A stretch of 44,050 nucleotides of DNA from contig CALLNY010000012.1 in assembly GCA_938005475.1 (NCBI GenBank), positions 1-44,050 of the forward strand, written 5' to 3'. This document shows positions 8,784-18,090 of the stretch, piece after piece. Position numbers and translations under genes: made by a program. Positions within the stretch are counted from its first letter, which is position 1, and each line of letters starts with the position of its first letter. This DNA is from an uncultured Bacteroidia bacterium. Its GTDB lineage: Bacteria > Bacteroidota > Bacteroidia > J057 > CALLMJ01. Below the pieces are notes generated by a model, which worked only from the letters and a program-made list of their open reading frames with translations, had not been told where the DNA came from and did not search any database.

Positions 8784-10128
8784 GGATATTACGCTCGTTT
8801 AAATTGATTTTTATGTTCTTCCAGCGGTTACTATTAATATAAAAATAGCTCAATGAAACCATAACCACCATATAAATAATTTCACAAAACCAAATATAAT
8901 AGATATTTTGAGTGTAATAGTATGCACCAATAATATAAAGTAAATAAACGACCAAAGCGAATAGTTCAATGAGAAAGGCAACATAGGTAGCACCTGTTCC
9001 AATTACCGCACTAACCCAAATCCATGCAAAACTATAAATAAGTAATGCAACAGCAACCGTTCTTGCAACTAAAATAGAATCATTGATGATAAGTATATCG
9101 TTCGTTAAAAGCCAATAATATAGCTTAGGAAACAACAACAACAACAAAATAGGGAACAAACTAAACAAAAAATTTTGCCAACTTATAATTTTTATAATCG
9201 GCAACACCAAACGTTTATTGCCCTCACCTATCGTTCGACTGATAATAGTACTTGCGGCAGTACCAAATCCCCAAGTAGGTATCATTAAAAAAATATAGAT
9301 ATTTTTGGTGATTTCTGATATGGATAGATAATGCGTTCCCAAGAACTCCGTTATTTTTATAAAAACAAAAAAAGAACCAATACTCATGAAATTTTGAAAA
9401 CTTATAGGTAATGATAACTTTACGGCTTGCCAATAAATCAAACCATTAGAAAACGAAAAAGGAAATCGTATCCTTAATTTCAGAATAAAAACAAAGTTGA
9501 AAACAAAAATAATAAAAACTATAAATTGACTAATGACCGAAGCAATTGCAATTCCTTTGGAGCCCAACGCAGGAATTCCGTAAAATCCAAATGCTAACAC
9601 ATAATTCAAAATAAAATTGACAAAAAACAACAACAAAGCAGTATACCCAATAATTTTATTTTTAGCTATACCATTATAAAAACCTCTAAAAACGAAATAA
9701 TAGGTCATAGCAAAAGCGTCAAAACTTCTTATTTTGAGATATTGTTCAAACTCTAAAAAAACTACATCGTTATCAAAAGTATTTTTTAGAAACGAAGCAC
9801 TAAAAAACAATAATGAAAATTGTAATAAAACTAATGCAAATGAAGGTACGAGAAATAATAAAAAACGAGAGTACGCATACTGAAAATCATATTTACCAAT
9901 AGCTCTTGCTATCAAAATTTGAATAGCAGTGCCCCACCCCATAGCCAAAGAAATCACCACATACAACCACAAAACTGCCAATCCACCTCCTCCAAGAGCT
10001 TCTTTACTAATTCGTGCTAGAAATGCTGTGTCTGTTAGACCTATTAAATTATTTGAAAAAGATGCTAATATAACAGGCCATGCAATGTTCCATGAATCTT
10101 TTTTTATATGATGGTATATCGATTTCAA
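8776..10128 (-). CDS. MATE family multidrug/sodium antiporter
   Basis: A 450-residue inner-membrane protein with about twelve hydrophobic segments. It has the MATE N-terminal signature ([22 protein letters not shown]) split around Asn-Asn, and the loop [20 protein letters not shown] proteins extrude cationic drugs or metabolites using Na+ or H+ gradients. The substrate cannot be predicted. The start codon is TTG at 10128: it overlaps the TGA of rfaE2 (TTGA), and the 3' end overlaps the PHP/PolX gene, so three genes are translationally linked on one transcript. No other plausible ATG lies near the N-terminal hydrophilic stretch. Codon use is AT-rich like the neighbours. Confidence 0.9.
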   Translation of the reverse strand: MKSIYHHIKKDSWNIAWPVILASFSNNLIGLTDTAFLARISKEALGGGGLAVLWLYVVISLAMGWGTAIQILIARAIGKYDFQYAYSRFLLFLVPSFALVLLQFSLLFFSASFLKNTFDNDVVFLEFEQYLKIRSFDAFAMTYYFVFRGFYNGIAKNKIIGYTALLLFFVNFILNYVLAFGFYGIPALGSKGIAIASVISQFIVFIIFVFNFVFILKLRIRFPFSFSNGLIYWQAVKLSLPISFQNFMSIGSFFVFIKITEFLGTHYLSISEITKNIYIFLMIPTWGFGTAASTIISRTIGEGNKRLVLPIIKIISWQNFLFSLFPILLLLLFPKLYYWLLTNDILIINDSILVARTVAVALLIYSFAWIWVSAVIGTGATYVAFLIELFALVVYLLYIIGAYYYTQNIYYIWFCEIIYMVVMVSLSYFYINSNRWKNIKINLNERNIHD

Positions 10129-10595
10129 GTTTTAATTTTATTTATAATATTGCTAGTAGAATATCCTTCCACTAAATCAATTGTAACAACTTGACCTCCA
10201 TTGGCTGTAACCCAATCCGCTCCCACAATATTCTCATACTTATAATCTGAACCTTTAACCAAAACATCTGGTGTAACAGCTTTTATTAAGTTTATGGGTG
10301 TATCTTCTTCAAATGGTATAATATAATCTACAAAACTAAAATATGATAAAAATAAAGCACGGCTTTCTAATTTATTTACAGGTCTATCTTTCCCTTTAAG
10401 CCTAGCAACAGATGAATCTGTATTTAATCCTACTATTAAAACATCTCCCCAAAAACTGGCTTTTCTTAAATAATCTAAATGACCTACATGAACAATATCA
10501 AAACAGCCATTAGTAAAGACTATCTTTTTACAGAAAAAACGCAACTTATATAACACAGAACTAACAAAATCCTCTAAAAGAAATATCTTTGACAT
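10125..10595 (-). CDS. rfaE2: D-glycero-beta-D-manno-heptose 1-phosphate adenylyltransferase (RfaE domain II)
   Basis: Cytidylyltransferase-fold nucleotidyltransferase activating heptose-1-phosphate with ATP to ADP-heptose for lipopolysaccharide core synthesis. Visible features: [17 protein letters not shown] with the HxGH nucleotide-binding motif, [10 protein letters not shown], and KGSDY near the C-terminus. It is the stand-alone adenylyltransferase half of HldE; the kinase half is not in this window. With the ATG at 10595 ([10 protein letters not shown]) the protein is 156 residues, the usual size. The in-frame codon at 10631 would add 12 residues encoded by a terminator hairpin, so I reject it. 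The ATG follows the terminator's U-tract with no gap, so the source of its transcript is unclear. It overlaps the MATE gene start. Confidence 0.92.
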   Translation of the reverse strand: MSKIFLLEDFVSSVLYKLRFFCKKIVFTNGCFDIVHVGHLDYLRKASFWGDVLIVGLNTDSSVARLKGKDRPVNKLESRALFLSYFSFVDYIIPFEEDTPINLIKAVTPDVLVKGSDYKYENIVGADWVTANGGQVVTIDLVEGYSTSNIINKIKT

Positions 10596-10619
10596 AAAAA
10601 AACCCCGCAAAGTGCGGGG
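10596..10619 (-). terminator. Rho-independent terminator of the gldKLMN operon
   Basis: A perfect 7-bp GC-rich stem (10603-10609 with 10613-10619) with a 3-nt loop is followed on the minus strand by seven T (10596-10602). It lies 20 bases after the gldN stop and should end the T9SS transcript. The T-tract abuts the rfaE2 ATG. Confidence 0.88.
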
Positions 10620-10638
10620 CAAAATTAACAAATCTTTT

Positions 10639-11478
10639 CTAAAACTCCCAGAGATAATGCTCGAATTCTACCATTTGATTGTTACGCTTTTCAGATAACT
10701 TTAGGTCTAATTCCTCTCCAGAAAGTTCGGTTAAAACTGATTTAAACAAACGTAATTCTAAAATCTCTCGCATAGAACGATATTCAGCATCGTTATTTCT
10801 ATTTTTCCATTGAGTATCATCTAAAGTATCCATGACATCCTTATAGGAAAAACAAACTTGAGTCTCGTATCTCCCTAACTGCTCATCATAATCAATCAGA
10901 CAGATATACTGAATATCATAATACATATCAGATTTATTTTTATCAAAGATACGATCTTCAATAATACCTATAAATTTCTCATAACGTAATAAATCTGAAT
11001 TCTGAGAAGATTTACCTTTTCCACCCATGGTATCATCTTTACCTTCTCCATCGGTTGTAGCTTGTTCTCCGCCACCACCTTCCTCCATGTCTTCGCCTTC
11101 ATCCTCAAATTCTTCCTCTTCATCTCCTCCACCTGATATATCTCCACCGACAGCGCTTGACCCACCCTGCCCCTGCATGATTTTTTGAAAATCATTATAG
11201 GTTACAGGTGTTTGCAAACTACCATATTTATAACCAATATACTTACCATCTTTATATCCATTTATTAATGCTCTAACTATTCCATCTGTTTCACCATACT
11301 TGCCTTTTGTGTAAATTTTTGACTCAGATGCAATAAGTGGTGAATTTAACTTTTCTTCTAAATCAATTCTCTCAAATACTTTTTTCCTCCAAAAATGATC
11401 TTCAACCCTAGGAGGAAATTGTGCATATAATTGATTTATACCCAAATAAACAACAACTAAAAAAAATACTTTTCTCAT
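10639..11478 (-). CDS. gldN: GldN/PorN, T9SS periplasmic ring protein
   Basis: Periplasmic component that joins lipoprotein GldK/PorK in the outer-membrane-associated ring of the type IX secretion machine. From the ATG at 11478 ([13 protein letters not shown]) the protein has 279 residues with a signal peptide ending near YAQ. Family features are [17 protein letters not shown], the [21 protein letters not shown] block and [18 protein letters not shown]. Between the two conserved halves (about residues 108-160) sits a low-complexity insert of Gly, Glu and Asp ([20 protein letters not shown]), likely disordered. It is last in the porP-gldKLMN locus and is followed at once by a strong terminator. 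Confidence 0.95.
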   Translation of the reverse strand: MRKVFFLVVVYLGINQLYAQFPPRVEDHFWRKKVFERIDLEEKLNSPLIASESKIYTKGKYGETDGIVRALINGYKDGKYIGYKYGSLQTPVTYNDFQKIMQGQGGSSAVGGDISGGGDEEEEFEDEGEDMEEGGGGEQATTDGEGKDDTMGGKGKSSQNSDLLRYEKFIGIIEDRIFDKNKSDMYYDIQYICLIDYDEQLGRYETQVCFSYKDVMDTLDDTQWKNRNNDAEYRSMREILELRLFKSVLTELSGEELDLKLSEKRNNQMVEFEHYLWEF

Positions 11479-11499
11479 ATTCATAAAATTAATTCAAAA

Positions 11500-13203
11500 C
11501 TATTTAACTGTTACACGTTTTATTCTTTCTTGTCTATACTTTTGTCCTTCTAAAACACCTACCTCAGTATTAATACAAGTAACCCTTTTTATAGCCTCTA
11601 TATCTATAAAAATAATACCAGACTGTGGGGGAGCCTTCATGTAATTCCCAAGGTTTACATTTACTTTAGCCTTGGAGTCCACTTTATCGGATGCAGGTAT
11701 AGTCGTAATTTCTTCCACACCTCCAGCCAAAGTCTGTCTTGATATCTTAACATTTACTAATTTATATCTACAATCTTTAGGATGTGACTTTTCAAACTCC
11801 TTATCAGGATCTACAGCTACCTCAAATGGAGTTCTAAAAGAGATTGGCGTTACACCATCCCATCTTTTATTACCTGATACAATTACAATATTAGGATCAG
11901 GTGGAGATTTTACCACAAAAGACTGATCACCTAATTTTATAGTTTGACCACTTAAATTAGCAGAAACAGATACAACAGCTTTGTCACCAGAAGGAATTAA
12001 TGTAAACTTATACTTTGAACCTGGTTTTTGGTTAGCTTTGCCAGGATTTAATCCTAATATTACATCAAAGTTAGCACCACAACCAGGGTCTACCTCAATA
12101 TCTGTACAACAGTCACGGTATAAACTTAAACCTTGGTCTGATTTTATTGAAAACGAAGGTTTCAATACTTTGAATTTCTTCGTAAGTGTCATATTAGAAA
12201 AAGATCCATCTGCTTTAGGCACTTTTGCACTTACAGTATATGATTGAAAACCTTCCGATTTACCAGGTGGAATTACTGATGCATTGGCAATAACCTTAAT
12301 GGTTGCAGTACCTCCTGGGTTATTTTTCAAACCAGGCCCACTAAATTGAGGTTTGATATCTTTAGACATAACTGTTACATAAACTTCAGACTCAAAATTT
12401 GTACCCGCTAAAACTGCATTAGCAATAGGAGCATCTTTCAAAACTAATGAGTCAATTTTGAATGGAACCTGACCTACTAACGTTTCTAAATGGGCTAACA
12501 AATCTGTTTGTACATTCAGTACATTATTTTTAAGCATTTGAAGAATAGCAACATTCGCTATTATCGGTGCACCATGAAAAATAGTATATTCCCAAGTTTT
12601 TCCCAACAGCTCTCTATTCTTAGGATTTTTTTTGTCAATAGTGGGATCATCTTTGGGATCCAATGCTATGTATTGTAATTTCATTTTTGATTTATGCTTG
12701 GATAACCAATCATTTGCCCAATCAATAAAATTATTAAGGTTATCTCTCATCTCTTTTGCTCTTCCCCCTCCACGACCAGCATTAGCAGTTTCACCACCAT
12801 TTTTCCCTATCATCCAGAAACGATAGTTTTTCTCAGTTTCATTTAAATTTTTTATCTTTCCCGTTTCTGGGTCCTTCTCTCCAATAACATACAGACTGTC
12901 TATTAGAGATTCAAGAAAATCTAGTTGTTCTTTAGTTTTTTGAGCAATAATTTCCGCCTCTGCAATGTACTTCTCGTTCTTTCTATTACCTTGCTTTATT
13001 TCATCTTCAATAAGCTTCTTAATATCATCCGCGTGATCTAAATTTTTTGCTGCGATTTTTGCGGCAGAAGTTTTTAATGAGTCTCCAATAGTCTCAAAAC
13101 TATGCAATATCTCAGAACTTACTTGAAGAGCTAACAAGGCAGTAAGAACAAGATACATCATGTTAATCATTTTCTGCCTTGGGGTTAACTTACCACTTGC
13201 CAT
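11500..13203 (-). CDS. gldM: GldM/PorM, T9SS motor protein
   Basis: Inner-membrane protein that pairs with GldL to form the proton-driven motor of T9SS and gliding, with its long periplasmic part reaching the GldK/N ring. The 567-residue sequence has the expected short cytoplasmic start (MASGKLTPRQK), one transmembrane helix (MINMMYLVLTALLALQVSSE) and a helical region followed by beta-rich repeat domains; the CCTDIEVDPGCGA segment carries paired cysteines. It lies 29 bases after gldL and 21 before the gldN start codon used here, in a single operon. Confidence 0.97.
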   Translation of the reverse strand: MASGKLTPRQKMINMMYLVLTALLALQVSSEILHSFETIGDSLKTSAAKIAAKNLDHADDIKKLIEDEIKQGNRKNEKYIAEAEIIAQKTKEQLDFLESLIDSLYVIGEKDPETGKIKNLNETEKNYRFWMIGKNGGETANAGRGGGRAKEMRDNLNNFIDWANDWLSKHKSKMKLQYIALDPKDDPTIDKKNPKNRELLGKTWEYTIFHGAPIIANVAILQMLKNNVLNVQTDLLAHLETLVGQVPFKIDSLVLKDAPIANAVLAGTNFESEVYVTVMSKDIKPQFSGPGLKNNPGGTATIKVIANASVIPPGKSEGFQSYTVSAKVPKADGSFSNMTLTKKFKVLKPSFSIKSDQGLSLYRDCCTDIEVDPGCGANFDVILGLNPGKANQKPGSKYKFTLIPSGDKAVVSVSANLSGQTIKLGDQSFVVKSPPDPNIVIVSGNKRWDGVTPISFRTPFEVAVDPDKEFEKSHPKDCRYKLVNVKISRQTLAGGVEEITTIPASDKVDSKAKVNVNLGNYMKAPPQSGIIFIDIEAIKRVTCINTEVGVLEGQKYRQERIKRVTVK

Positions 13204-13232
13204 TTTTCTTTCTGATAATTATAAATTTTAAA

Positions 13233-14126
13233 CTAAATATCTTTAGATGCAGAAGCCATCGCAGTAAGCATACTGCCATAAATCCTATTTAATCTTGACA
13301 TATTCTGTGTTAATGATGAAACTTCCTGCTTCAATGCTTCAGCCTCTTTTGATGTTTCTACAATGTTATTCATAACCGCAGTTAAATTACCATAATATTC
13401 CTTGATACTCTTTGAATGAGCTGATGCATCTTTAAATTCAGCTTCATAAATTGCATTTAAACTAGATAGATTTTGAGTAAGAGTATTAACCTGCTCTTGA
13501 TAGGCTTTCATACTTTCAACAGATCCTCCAATTACACTATTTACCGAATTGGTTAGCTTAGTAGCGGCATCAAAAGCAATAGAATAACTTTTATTCATTT
13601 CATCGATTTTTTCAGAAGCTGATTTTAGTCTATCTGAATAATCTTTTGATGCTTTGGCTACATCTGCTATCTCACTTAAATTGGATACATTCGAGCTTAG
13701 TCCTTTTATAGAAAGTGATAAAGACTCGAAAAGGTCAGGAGTAAAGGACTTATTTATAGCTTCCATACTCTTATTTAGACTCTCAACAGGTTGAGTATTA
13801 ATTGAAGTAACTTTCACTACTTGATTGTCTAAATTTAATTCCTCATTACTTGCTTCCTCACTCGCTAAAGCTGGATAAACCTTTTCCCACTCATAATGTA
13901 CGTCCAAATCTGGTATAGGTTCAAAAGCTGAAACAAAGAATATAAGCGCTTCTGTACCCATGCCAACAATTAACATTTCGTTTGCAAAAGGCCAGTGCAA
14001 AATTTTAAATAATGCACCTAAAATTACAATAGATGCCCCTAAACCGTACAGCATTGCTGTACCCTTTCTAAATCCATCGGAATAGAAAAATGATGATGCT
14101 TTCTTTTTTTCTACTAATACTGACAT
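13233..14126 (-). CDS. gldL: GldL/PorL, T9SS motor protein
   Basis: Inner-membrane partner of GldM in the T9SS motor. Two transmembrane helices lie near residues 22-68 (MLYGLGASIVILGALFKI and MLIVGMGTEALIFFVSAF), separated by the conserved LHWPFAN turn. The cytoplasmic C-terminus (about 110-297) is rich in heptads (TNSVNSVIGGSVESMKAYQ, QNLSSLNAIYEAE) and probably coiled coil. At 297 residues it is of usual to slightly long size. The conserved glutamate in GTEALIFF, implicated in proton transfer in this family, is present. It lies between gldK and gldM. Confidence 0.96.
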   Translation of the reverse strand: MSVLVEKKKASSFFYSDGFRKGTAMLYGLGASIVILGALFKILHWPFANEMLIVGMGTEALIFFVSAFEPIPDLDVHYEWEKVYPALASEEASNEELNLDNQVVKVTSINTQPVESLNKSMEAINKSFTPDLFESLSLSIKGLSSNVSNLSEIADVAKASKDYSDRLKSASEKIDEMNKSYSIAFDAATKLTNSVNSVIGGSVESMKAYQEQVNTLTQNLSSLNAIYEAEFKDASAHSKSIKEYYGNLTAVMNNIVETSKEAEALKQEVSSLTQNMSRLNRIYGSMLTAMASASKDI

Positions 14127-14191
14127 ATTAAGTTACTTTTTATTTTTAATTTAGCTAATAATGAAATAATCTAACAACTATTTTTCGATTT

Positions 14192-15298
14192 TTATAACTT
14201 CGCTGCACCAGATCTACCTAACAAGGTTACAACACATCTAAATCCTATGAAAGATTTGGTAGTATCAGCGTACTCGTAAGTTCTTGTACCCACAGACAGG
14301 AAATATGCTACATCTTTCCATGAACCTCCACGAATTACTCTTCTCCTCTCTAAATGTTTAGGGTCTCTGTAAATAGGGTTCAAGTCGTGTGCATACGAAT
14401 AACCTGTTTCTTCAAAGTCATCTTCGCACCATTCTGCAACATTACCAGGCATACAATATAATCCGTAATCATTAGGCCAGTATGATTTAATTGGACATGT
14501 ATACTCAAAATTATCAGCTATATAATCACCTCTACCTGGCTTAAAGTTTGCTAAAAAACAACCTTTAGAATTTCTGATATAAGGACCTTCCCATGGATAT
14601 ATTTTGTGTTCAAATCCTCCTCTTGCAGCGTATTCCCATTCAGCCTCAGTAGGCAATCTAAATCTTGGTAATTTGGGACGTTTTTGAGAATCTCTATAAT
14701 TATTATAACGAATAGTTCTCCAAATACAGAACGCTTGAGCGCCATACCAATTCACACCCACAACAGGATAATTATCAAAAGCAGGATGCCAATAATAATT
14801 TTCGGTTAAAGGTTCATTGTAAGAATACGTAAAATCTCTAATCCATACTAAAGTATCAGGATAAATCAATTTTTGAAGATCTTGAGCAGAAACAGTATAG
14901 TCATAATACTGTTTTAAAAACTTAATCATAGAATCTTCAACCGTCAAACCATTACCAGCAGGATCGTTTACATTTTCAGATGCCGCCTTACCCGTCAACA
15001 TATAATCAACGAATTGTCTATATTCGTTATTTGAAATCTCAGTATCGTCCATATAGAAAGCACTTATGGTTATTTGTCTATTATGGGCAATTTGTGAACT
15101 ATTCACATCTTGGTCATTTTGACCCATGTGAAAACTTCCTGGTGGAATCAATACCATTCCATAAGGATTGGGTTGGTCCCACTTTGGGCGATTCGTTACA
15201 CCTGTTAACTCTCCTCCTTTTCCAGTTTTGTCACCAAACATACCACAACCGGATAAAACATAGGAAATCAACGCAAAAGCTACTAATATTCTCTTCAT
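14192..15298 (-). CDS. gldK: GldK/PorK, T9SS outer-membrane lipoprotein ring component
   Basis: Outer-membrane-anchored lipoprotein that builds the large T9SS ring with GldN. The signal peptide ends in LSGC (Cys18, lipidation site). The rest is an FGE/sulfatase-modifying-factor-like domain: GMVLIPPGSFHMGQND, FYMDDTEISNNEYRQF, PVVGVNWYGAQAFCIWR, LPTEAEWEYAARGG, MPGNVAEWCEDDF and RRVIRGGSWKD. In this family the fold is structural, not catalytic. At 368 residues it is complete. Its promoter is probably at 15343-15375; it is preceded by porP and leads gldL, gldM and gldN. Confidence 0.97.
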   Translation of the reverse strand: MKRILVAFALISYVLSGCGMFGDKTGKGGELTGVTNRPKWDQPNPYGMVLIPPGSFHMGQNDQDVNSSQIAHNRQITISAFYMDDTEISNNEYRQFVDYMLTGKAASENVNDPAGNGLTVEDSMIKFLKQYYDYTVSAQDLQKLIYPDTLVWIRDFTYSYNEPLTENYYWHPAFDNYPVVGVNWYGAQAFCIWRTIRYNNYRDSQKRPKLPRFRLPTEAEWEYAARGGFEHKIYPWEGPYIRNSKGCFLANFKPGRGDYIADNFEYTCPIKSYWPNDYGLYCMPGNVAEWCEDDFEETGYSYAHDLNPIYRDPKHLERRRVIRGGSWKDVAYFLSVGTRTYEYADTTKSFIGFRCVVTLLGRSGAAKL

Positions 15299-15342
15299 AT
15301 CTTCTGAAAGAATTTACTTATTATGATTGTTAAAAATTTTTA

Positions 15343-15375
15343 CAAATATAGAAAGCAATTTAATACAAACTACAA
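15343..15375 (-). promoter_or_regulatory. Promoter of gldKLMN
   Basis: Minus-strand TATATTTG (15343-15350) with TTG 22 nt upstream (15373-15375), or TTTG 15 nt upstream (15366-15369). It lies between porP and gldK, so gldKLMN can be transcribed apart from porP, with a leader of roughly 40 nt. Confidence 0.55.
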
Positions 15376-15406
15376 TTATTTTTATTTTTTTTTGTAAGTC
15401 CCTGAA

Positions 15407-16348
15407 TTAACGGAATCTACGTTTATCACGAGTACCTAAATCTGGTGGATAATACTTCACAATCGTAGGGAACGTATAGGTTAGAACTAATTCATGAGAA
15501 CCACTTGTCCCTGCCCCCAAGCCCGAAATCGTGTAGTCATAAGAATATGCAGTAAACAAATTCTCTGTAACATGAAAACCTACTATTCCAATGAACGAAT
15601 CTCTTAATCTATAAGAAAGACCCAATACCATGGGCTTAATGTCTACATTAGCATTAAAATCTAACTGCATTTGGTTTTTAGTCATCTTTCCGTAGAAACT
15701 TGGAGTTAAACTTACTCTATCATTAAAATCAAACCGATAGCCTGTCATCAAACCGATTCCTCTACTCACTTTAGAATTTTTAGTCTGAGTAAAAGCATCT
15801 AATTTAGGTTCTAACAAGTGAGCTCCTGCCACACCAATATAAAATTTATCATCTGGAAGCGTAAAATAGATTCCCGTAGATAAATCCCCTTTTGTTAAAG
15901 AAATATTTTGATTCAATAAAGTCAAATCTCCTGCCATTTCAGGCCTCCAGTTTGTACCATCAAGAGATTTCTGGAGAATTCCACCTTCTAGCCCTAAATG
16001 AAGAGACGCTCCATTAGAACCCACTGGCAACTTAAAAGCATAAGCAAATTTTGCCGCAACAGTTGATAATGGACCTATTTTATCTGCCATAACATAACCA
16101 CCAATACCTCCTCTTAATAGTTGTATCGGAGAACTGGCGCTGATTGTAAATGTGTTAGGATGCCCATCTATACCGACCCATTGCGACCTCCCAGCGGCTG
16201 TTATACTAAATGGATTAGAACCCGCATACGCTGGATTTAAAACCTGTCTATTAAACATATACATGCTAAACTGTGGATCCTGTTGTGAATATGACAGTTT
16301 AGGCACAATAGACAAGAGCATAATTACTCGTATTACGATTTTTTTCAT
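15407..16348 (-). CDS. porP: PorP/SprF-family T9SS outer-membrane protein
   Basis: A 313-residue outer-membrane beta-barrel of the PorP/SprF family. A signal peptide (MKKIVIRVIMLLSIVPKLSYS) is followed by the family hallmark QQDPQFSMYMFNRQVLNPAYAGS and alternating beta strands. Its place directly before gldK matches the porP-porK-porL-porM-porN order known from Porphyromonas, so it is likely the core paralogue of the secretion locus, not a cargo-specific SprF copy. In that role PorP helps attach the GldK/N ring to the outer membrane or the translocon. Confidence 0.93.
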   Translation of the reverse strand: MKKIVIRVIMLLSIVPKLSYSQQDPQFSMYMFNRQVLNPAYAGSNPFSITAAGRSQWVGIDGHPNTFTISASSPIQLLRGGIGGYVMADKIGPLSTVAAKFAYAFKLPVGSNGASLHLGLEGGILQKSLDGTNWRPEMAGDLTLLNQNISLTKGDLSTGIYFTLPDDKFYIGVAGAHLLEPKLDAFTQTKNSKVSRGIGLMTGYRFDFNDRVSLTPSFYGKMTKNQMQLDFNANVDIKPMVLGLSYRLRDSFIGIVGFHVTENLFTAYSYDYTISGLGAGTSGSHELVLTYTFPTIVKYYPPDLGTRDKRRFR

Positions 16349-16432
16349 TACTCTTTATGGTGATTTATAAAATGACAGCTAAATTAGGAACTTTTTTTAT
16401 TCAAACGCAAGTTTTTTTTAAAAAAAATTATT

Positions 16433-17182
16433 TTATTTCTCACACTGCTGTAGATAGCTCTCTATTGCCATTGCCATAGACGGTAAATTCGGCTGTGGAG
16501 CCTCTATATCCACTCTTAAACCTTTTTCTTTTGCCGCCTGGCAAGTAGTCGGTCCAAAAACAGCTATTCTTGTATCTGCTTGTTGAAAATCAGGAAAATT
16601 TTTGAATAAAGATTCGATTGCAGAAGGTGAAAAAAAAGTAATCAAATCATAATGCTTACCTTTAATATCGGATAAATCAGAATAAACCGTTTTATAAACT
16701 ATTGCCTCTTTTATATGATAACCGTTTTCATGCATAAATTTAGTAAGCTCCGTCCTTGCCATATCACTACATGGAAATATATATTTATCTTTTGTATGTT
16801 TCTTCACTAACTCAATTAAATCTTCTGCAGTTTTAGTTCCTACAAACAATTTTCTTTTCCTTATCACTATGTATTTTTGTAAATATTGCGCCGTAGTATT
16901 GGATATACAAAAATATTTCATATCCGGTGGTAGCTCCACTCTCAACTCTTTGCATAAACGAAAATAATTATCCACAGCATGCTTACTCGTCAGAATAACA
17001 GCTGTAAAATCTAACGGATGTATATTTTGCTTCCTAAACTCCGAAACACTCAATCCCTCAATATCAATAAAATTTTTATACTCAATTTTTACCTTAAATT
17101 TCTTTTCAATGTTTTTATAAGGTGAATTTTCATCTTGAGGCGCTGACTGTGTAATCAATATATGTTTAACTTTTGGATACAT
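16433..17182 (-). CDS. hemD: Uroporphyrinogen-III synthase
   Basis: Closes and inverts ring D of hydroxymethylbilane to uroporphyrinogen III in heme and corrinoid synthesis. The sequence is divergent, as is normal for HemD, but shows the two-lobed layout: ILITQSAPQDENSPY at the start, FTAVILTSKHAVDNYF in lobe one, and DLITFFSPSAIESLFKNFP plus IAVFGPTTCQAAKEKG in lobe two. I use the ATG at 17182 (MYPKVKHIL, 249 residues); an upstream in-frame start at 17206 would add 8 residues and enlarge the overlap with hemC. The overlap with hemC (17166-17182) shows co-translation, and the pathway partners confirm the call. Confidence 0.93.
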   Translation of the reverse strand: MYPKVKHILITQSAPQDENSPYKNIEKKFKVKIEYKNFIDIEGLSVSEFRKQNIHPLDFTAVILTSKHAVDNYFRLCKELRVELPPDMKYFCISNTTAQYLQKYIVIRKRKLFVGTKTAEDLIELVKKHTKDKYIFPCSDMARTELTKFMHENGYHIKEAIVYKTVYSDLSDIKGKHYDLITFFSPSAIESLFKNFPDFQQADTRIAVFGPTTCQAAKEKGLRVDIEAPQPNLPSMAMAIESYLQQCEK

Positions 17183-18080
17183 AGATAAGTTCTTTCCCTC
17201 CTTCATTTAATACTTTTTTCGCTAAATTTATTCCTAAATTATTCGAATCTTGAACTTCACTTTTTAATTCATACTGAATAATACGCTGACCATCTATTGA
17301 TGCTATCCCTGCTAACAAACTCATTTCATTCATAAAAATTCTTGCATAACCAAAAACAGGTAATTGACACCCCCCCTGAATAGTCTTTAAATAAGACCTT
17401 TCACATGATATCTCCAAGAAAGTTTGTTCATGATTAATTTGCTTTACTACTTTATCTGTTTCTTTATCTTCCTTCCTTATCATTACAGCCACTGCACCCT
17501 GACCCACCGCCGGAACAAAAACCTCTGTACATAGTCTTTGCCTAATATATTTTTCTAAACCCATTCTCTTAATCCCTGCATAGGCTAATATTAAAGCATC
17601 ATAATCGCCACTCTCTAACTTTGCTATTCGAGTATCTAAATTACCACGAATATCTTTTATCGTATGTTGTGGAAAATAACGTTTTAAAAAGGCAACCCTA
17701 CGAACCGATGACGTCCCAATTATAAAACACTTAGACTGATTCTCTAAATGAACCGTTTCCTCTAAAGATAATAAAACATCATGTGGAGACTCTCTCTTTA
17801 ACACCGCAGCAATCATTAAGTTGGGATTTAACTCTCCTGGAATATCCTTACAACTATGAACCGCAACATCTATTTTATTTTCTAATAAAGCCTCATCTAG
17901 TGCCTTGGTGAAAATTCCTTGTCCCCCTAACTGATGTAATGGAAACTGCGTTTGTTGATCTCCATAAGTTTGAATAATTTCTAACTCAGTATCATAACCT
18001 TTCAACTCTAATAAATTTTTGACGTTATTGGCTTGCCATAAAGCTAATTTAGACCCCCTTGTCCCTATCCTTATTTTCAT
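17166..18080 (-). CDS. hemC: Hydroxymethylbilane synthase (porphobilinogen deaminase)
   Basis: Cytosolic enzyme that condenses four porphobilinogen molecules. Canonical features: IRIGTRGSKLALWQA at the N-terminus, HSCKDIPGEL, RRVAFLKRYFP, IRGNLDTRIAKLESG, AYAGIKRM and VPAVGQGAVAV. The dipyrromethane cofactor cysteine is Cys238 in QGGCQLPVF. I start at the ATG at 18080 (304 residues); the longer frame from 18122 adds 14 non-conserved residues and would overlap the upstream membrane-protein gene. It lies 10 bases after that gene and overlaps hemD, so the three probably share a transcript. Confidence 0.96.
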   Translation of the reverse strand: MKIRIGTRGSKLALWQANNVKNLLELKGYDTELEIIQTYGDQQTQFPLHQLGGQGIFTKALDEALLENKIDVAVHSCKDIPGELNPNLMIAAVLKRESPHDVLLSLEETVHLENQSKCFIIGTSSVRRVAFLKRYFPQHTIKDIRGNLDTRIAKLESGDYDALILAYAGIKRMGLEKYIRQRLCTEVFVPAVGQGAVAVMIRKEDKETDKVVKQINHEQTFLEISCERSYLKTIQGGCQLPVFGYARIFMNEMSLLAGIASIDGQRIIQYELKSEVQDSNNLGINLAKKVLNEGGKELIYVSKS

Positions 18081-18090
18081 GCAATTAGAA

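Noticed and set aside
10596-10631. Longer rfaE2 reading from 10631
   Set aside because: The extra residues are encoded by the terminator hairpin and U-tract and do not look like protein; the conserved domain begins after the ATG at 10595.
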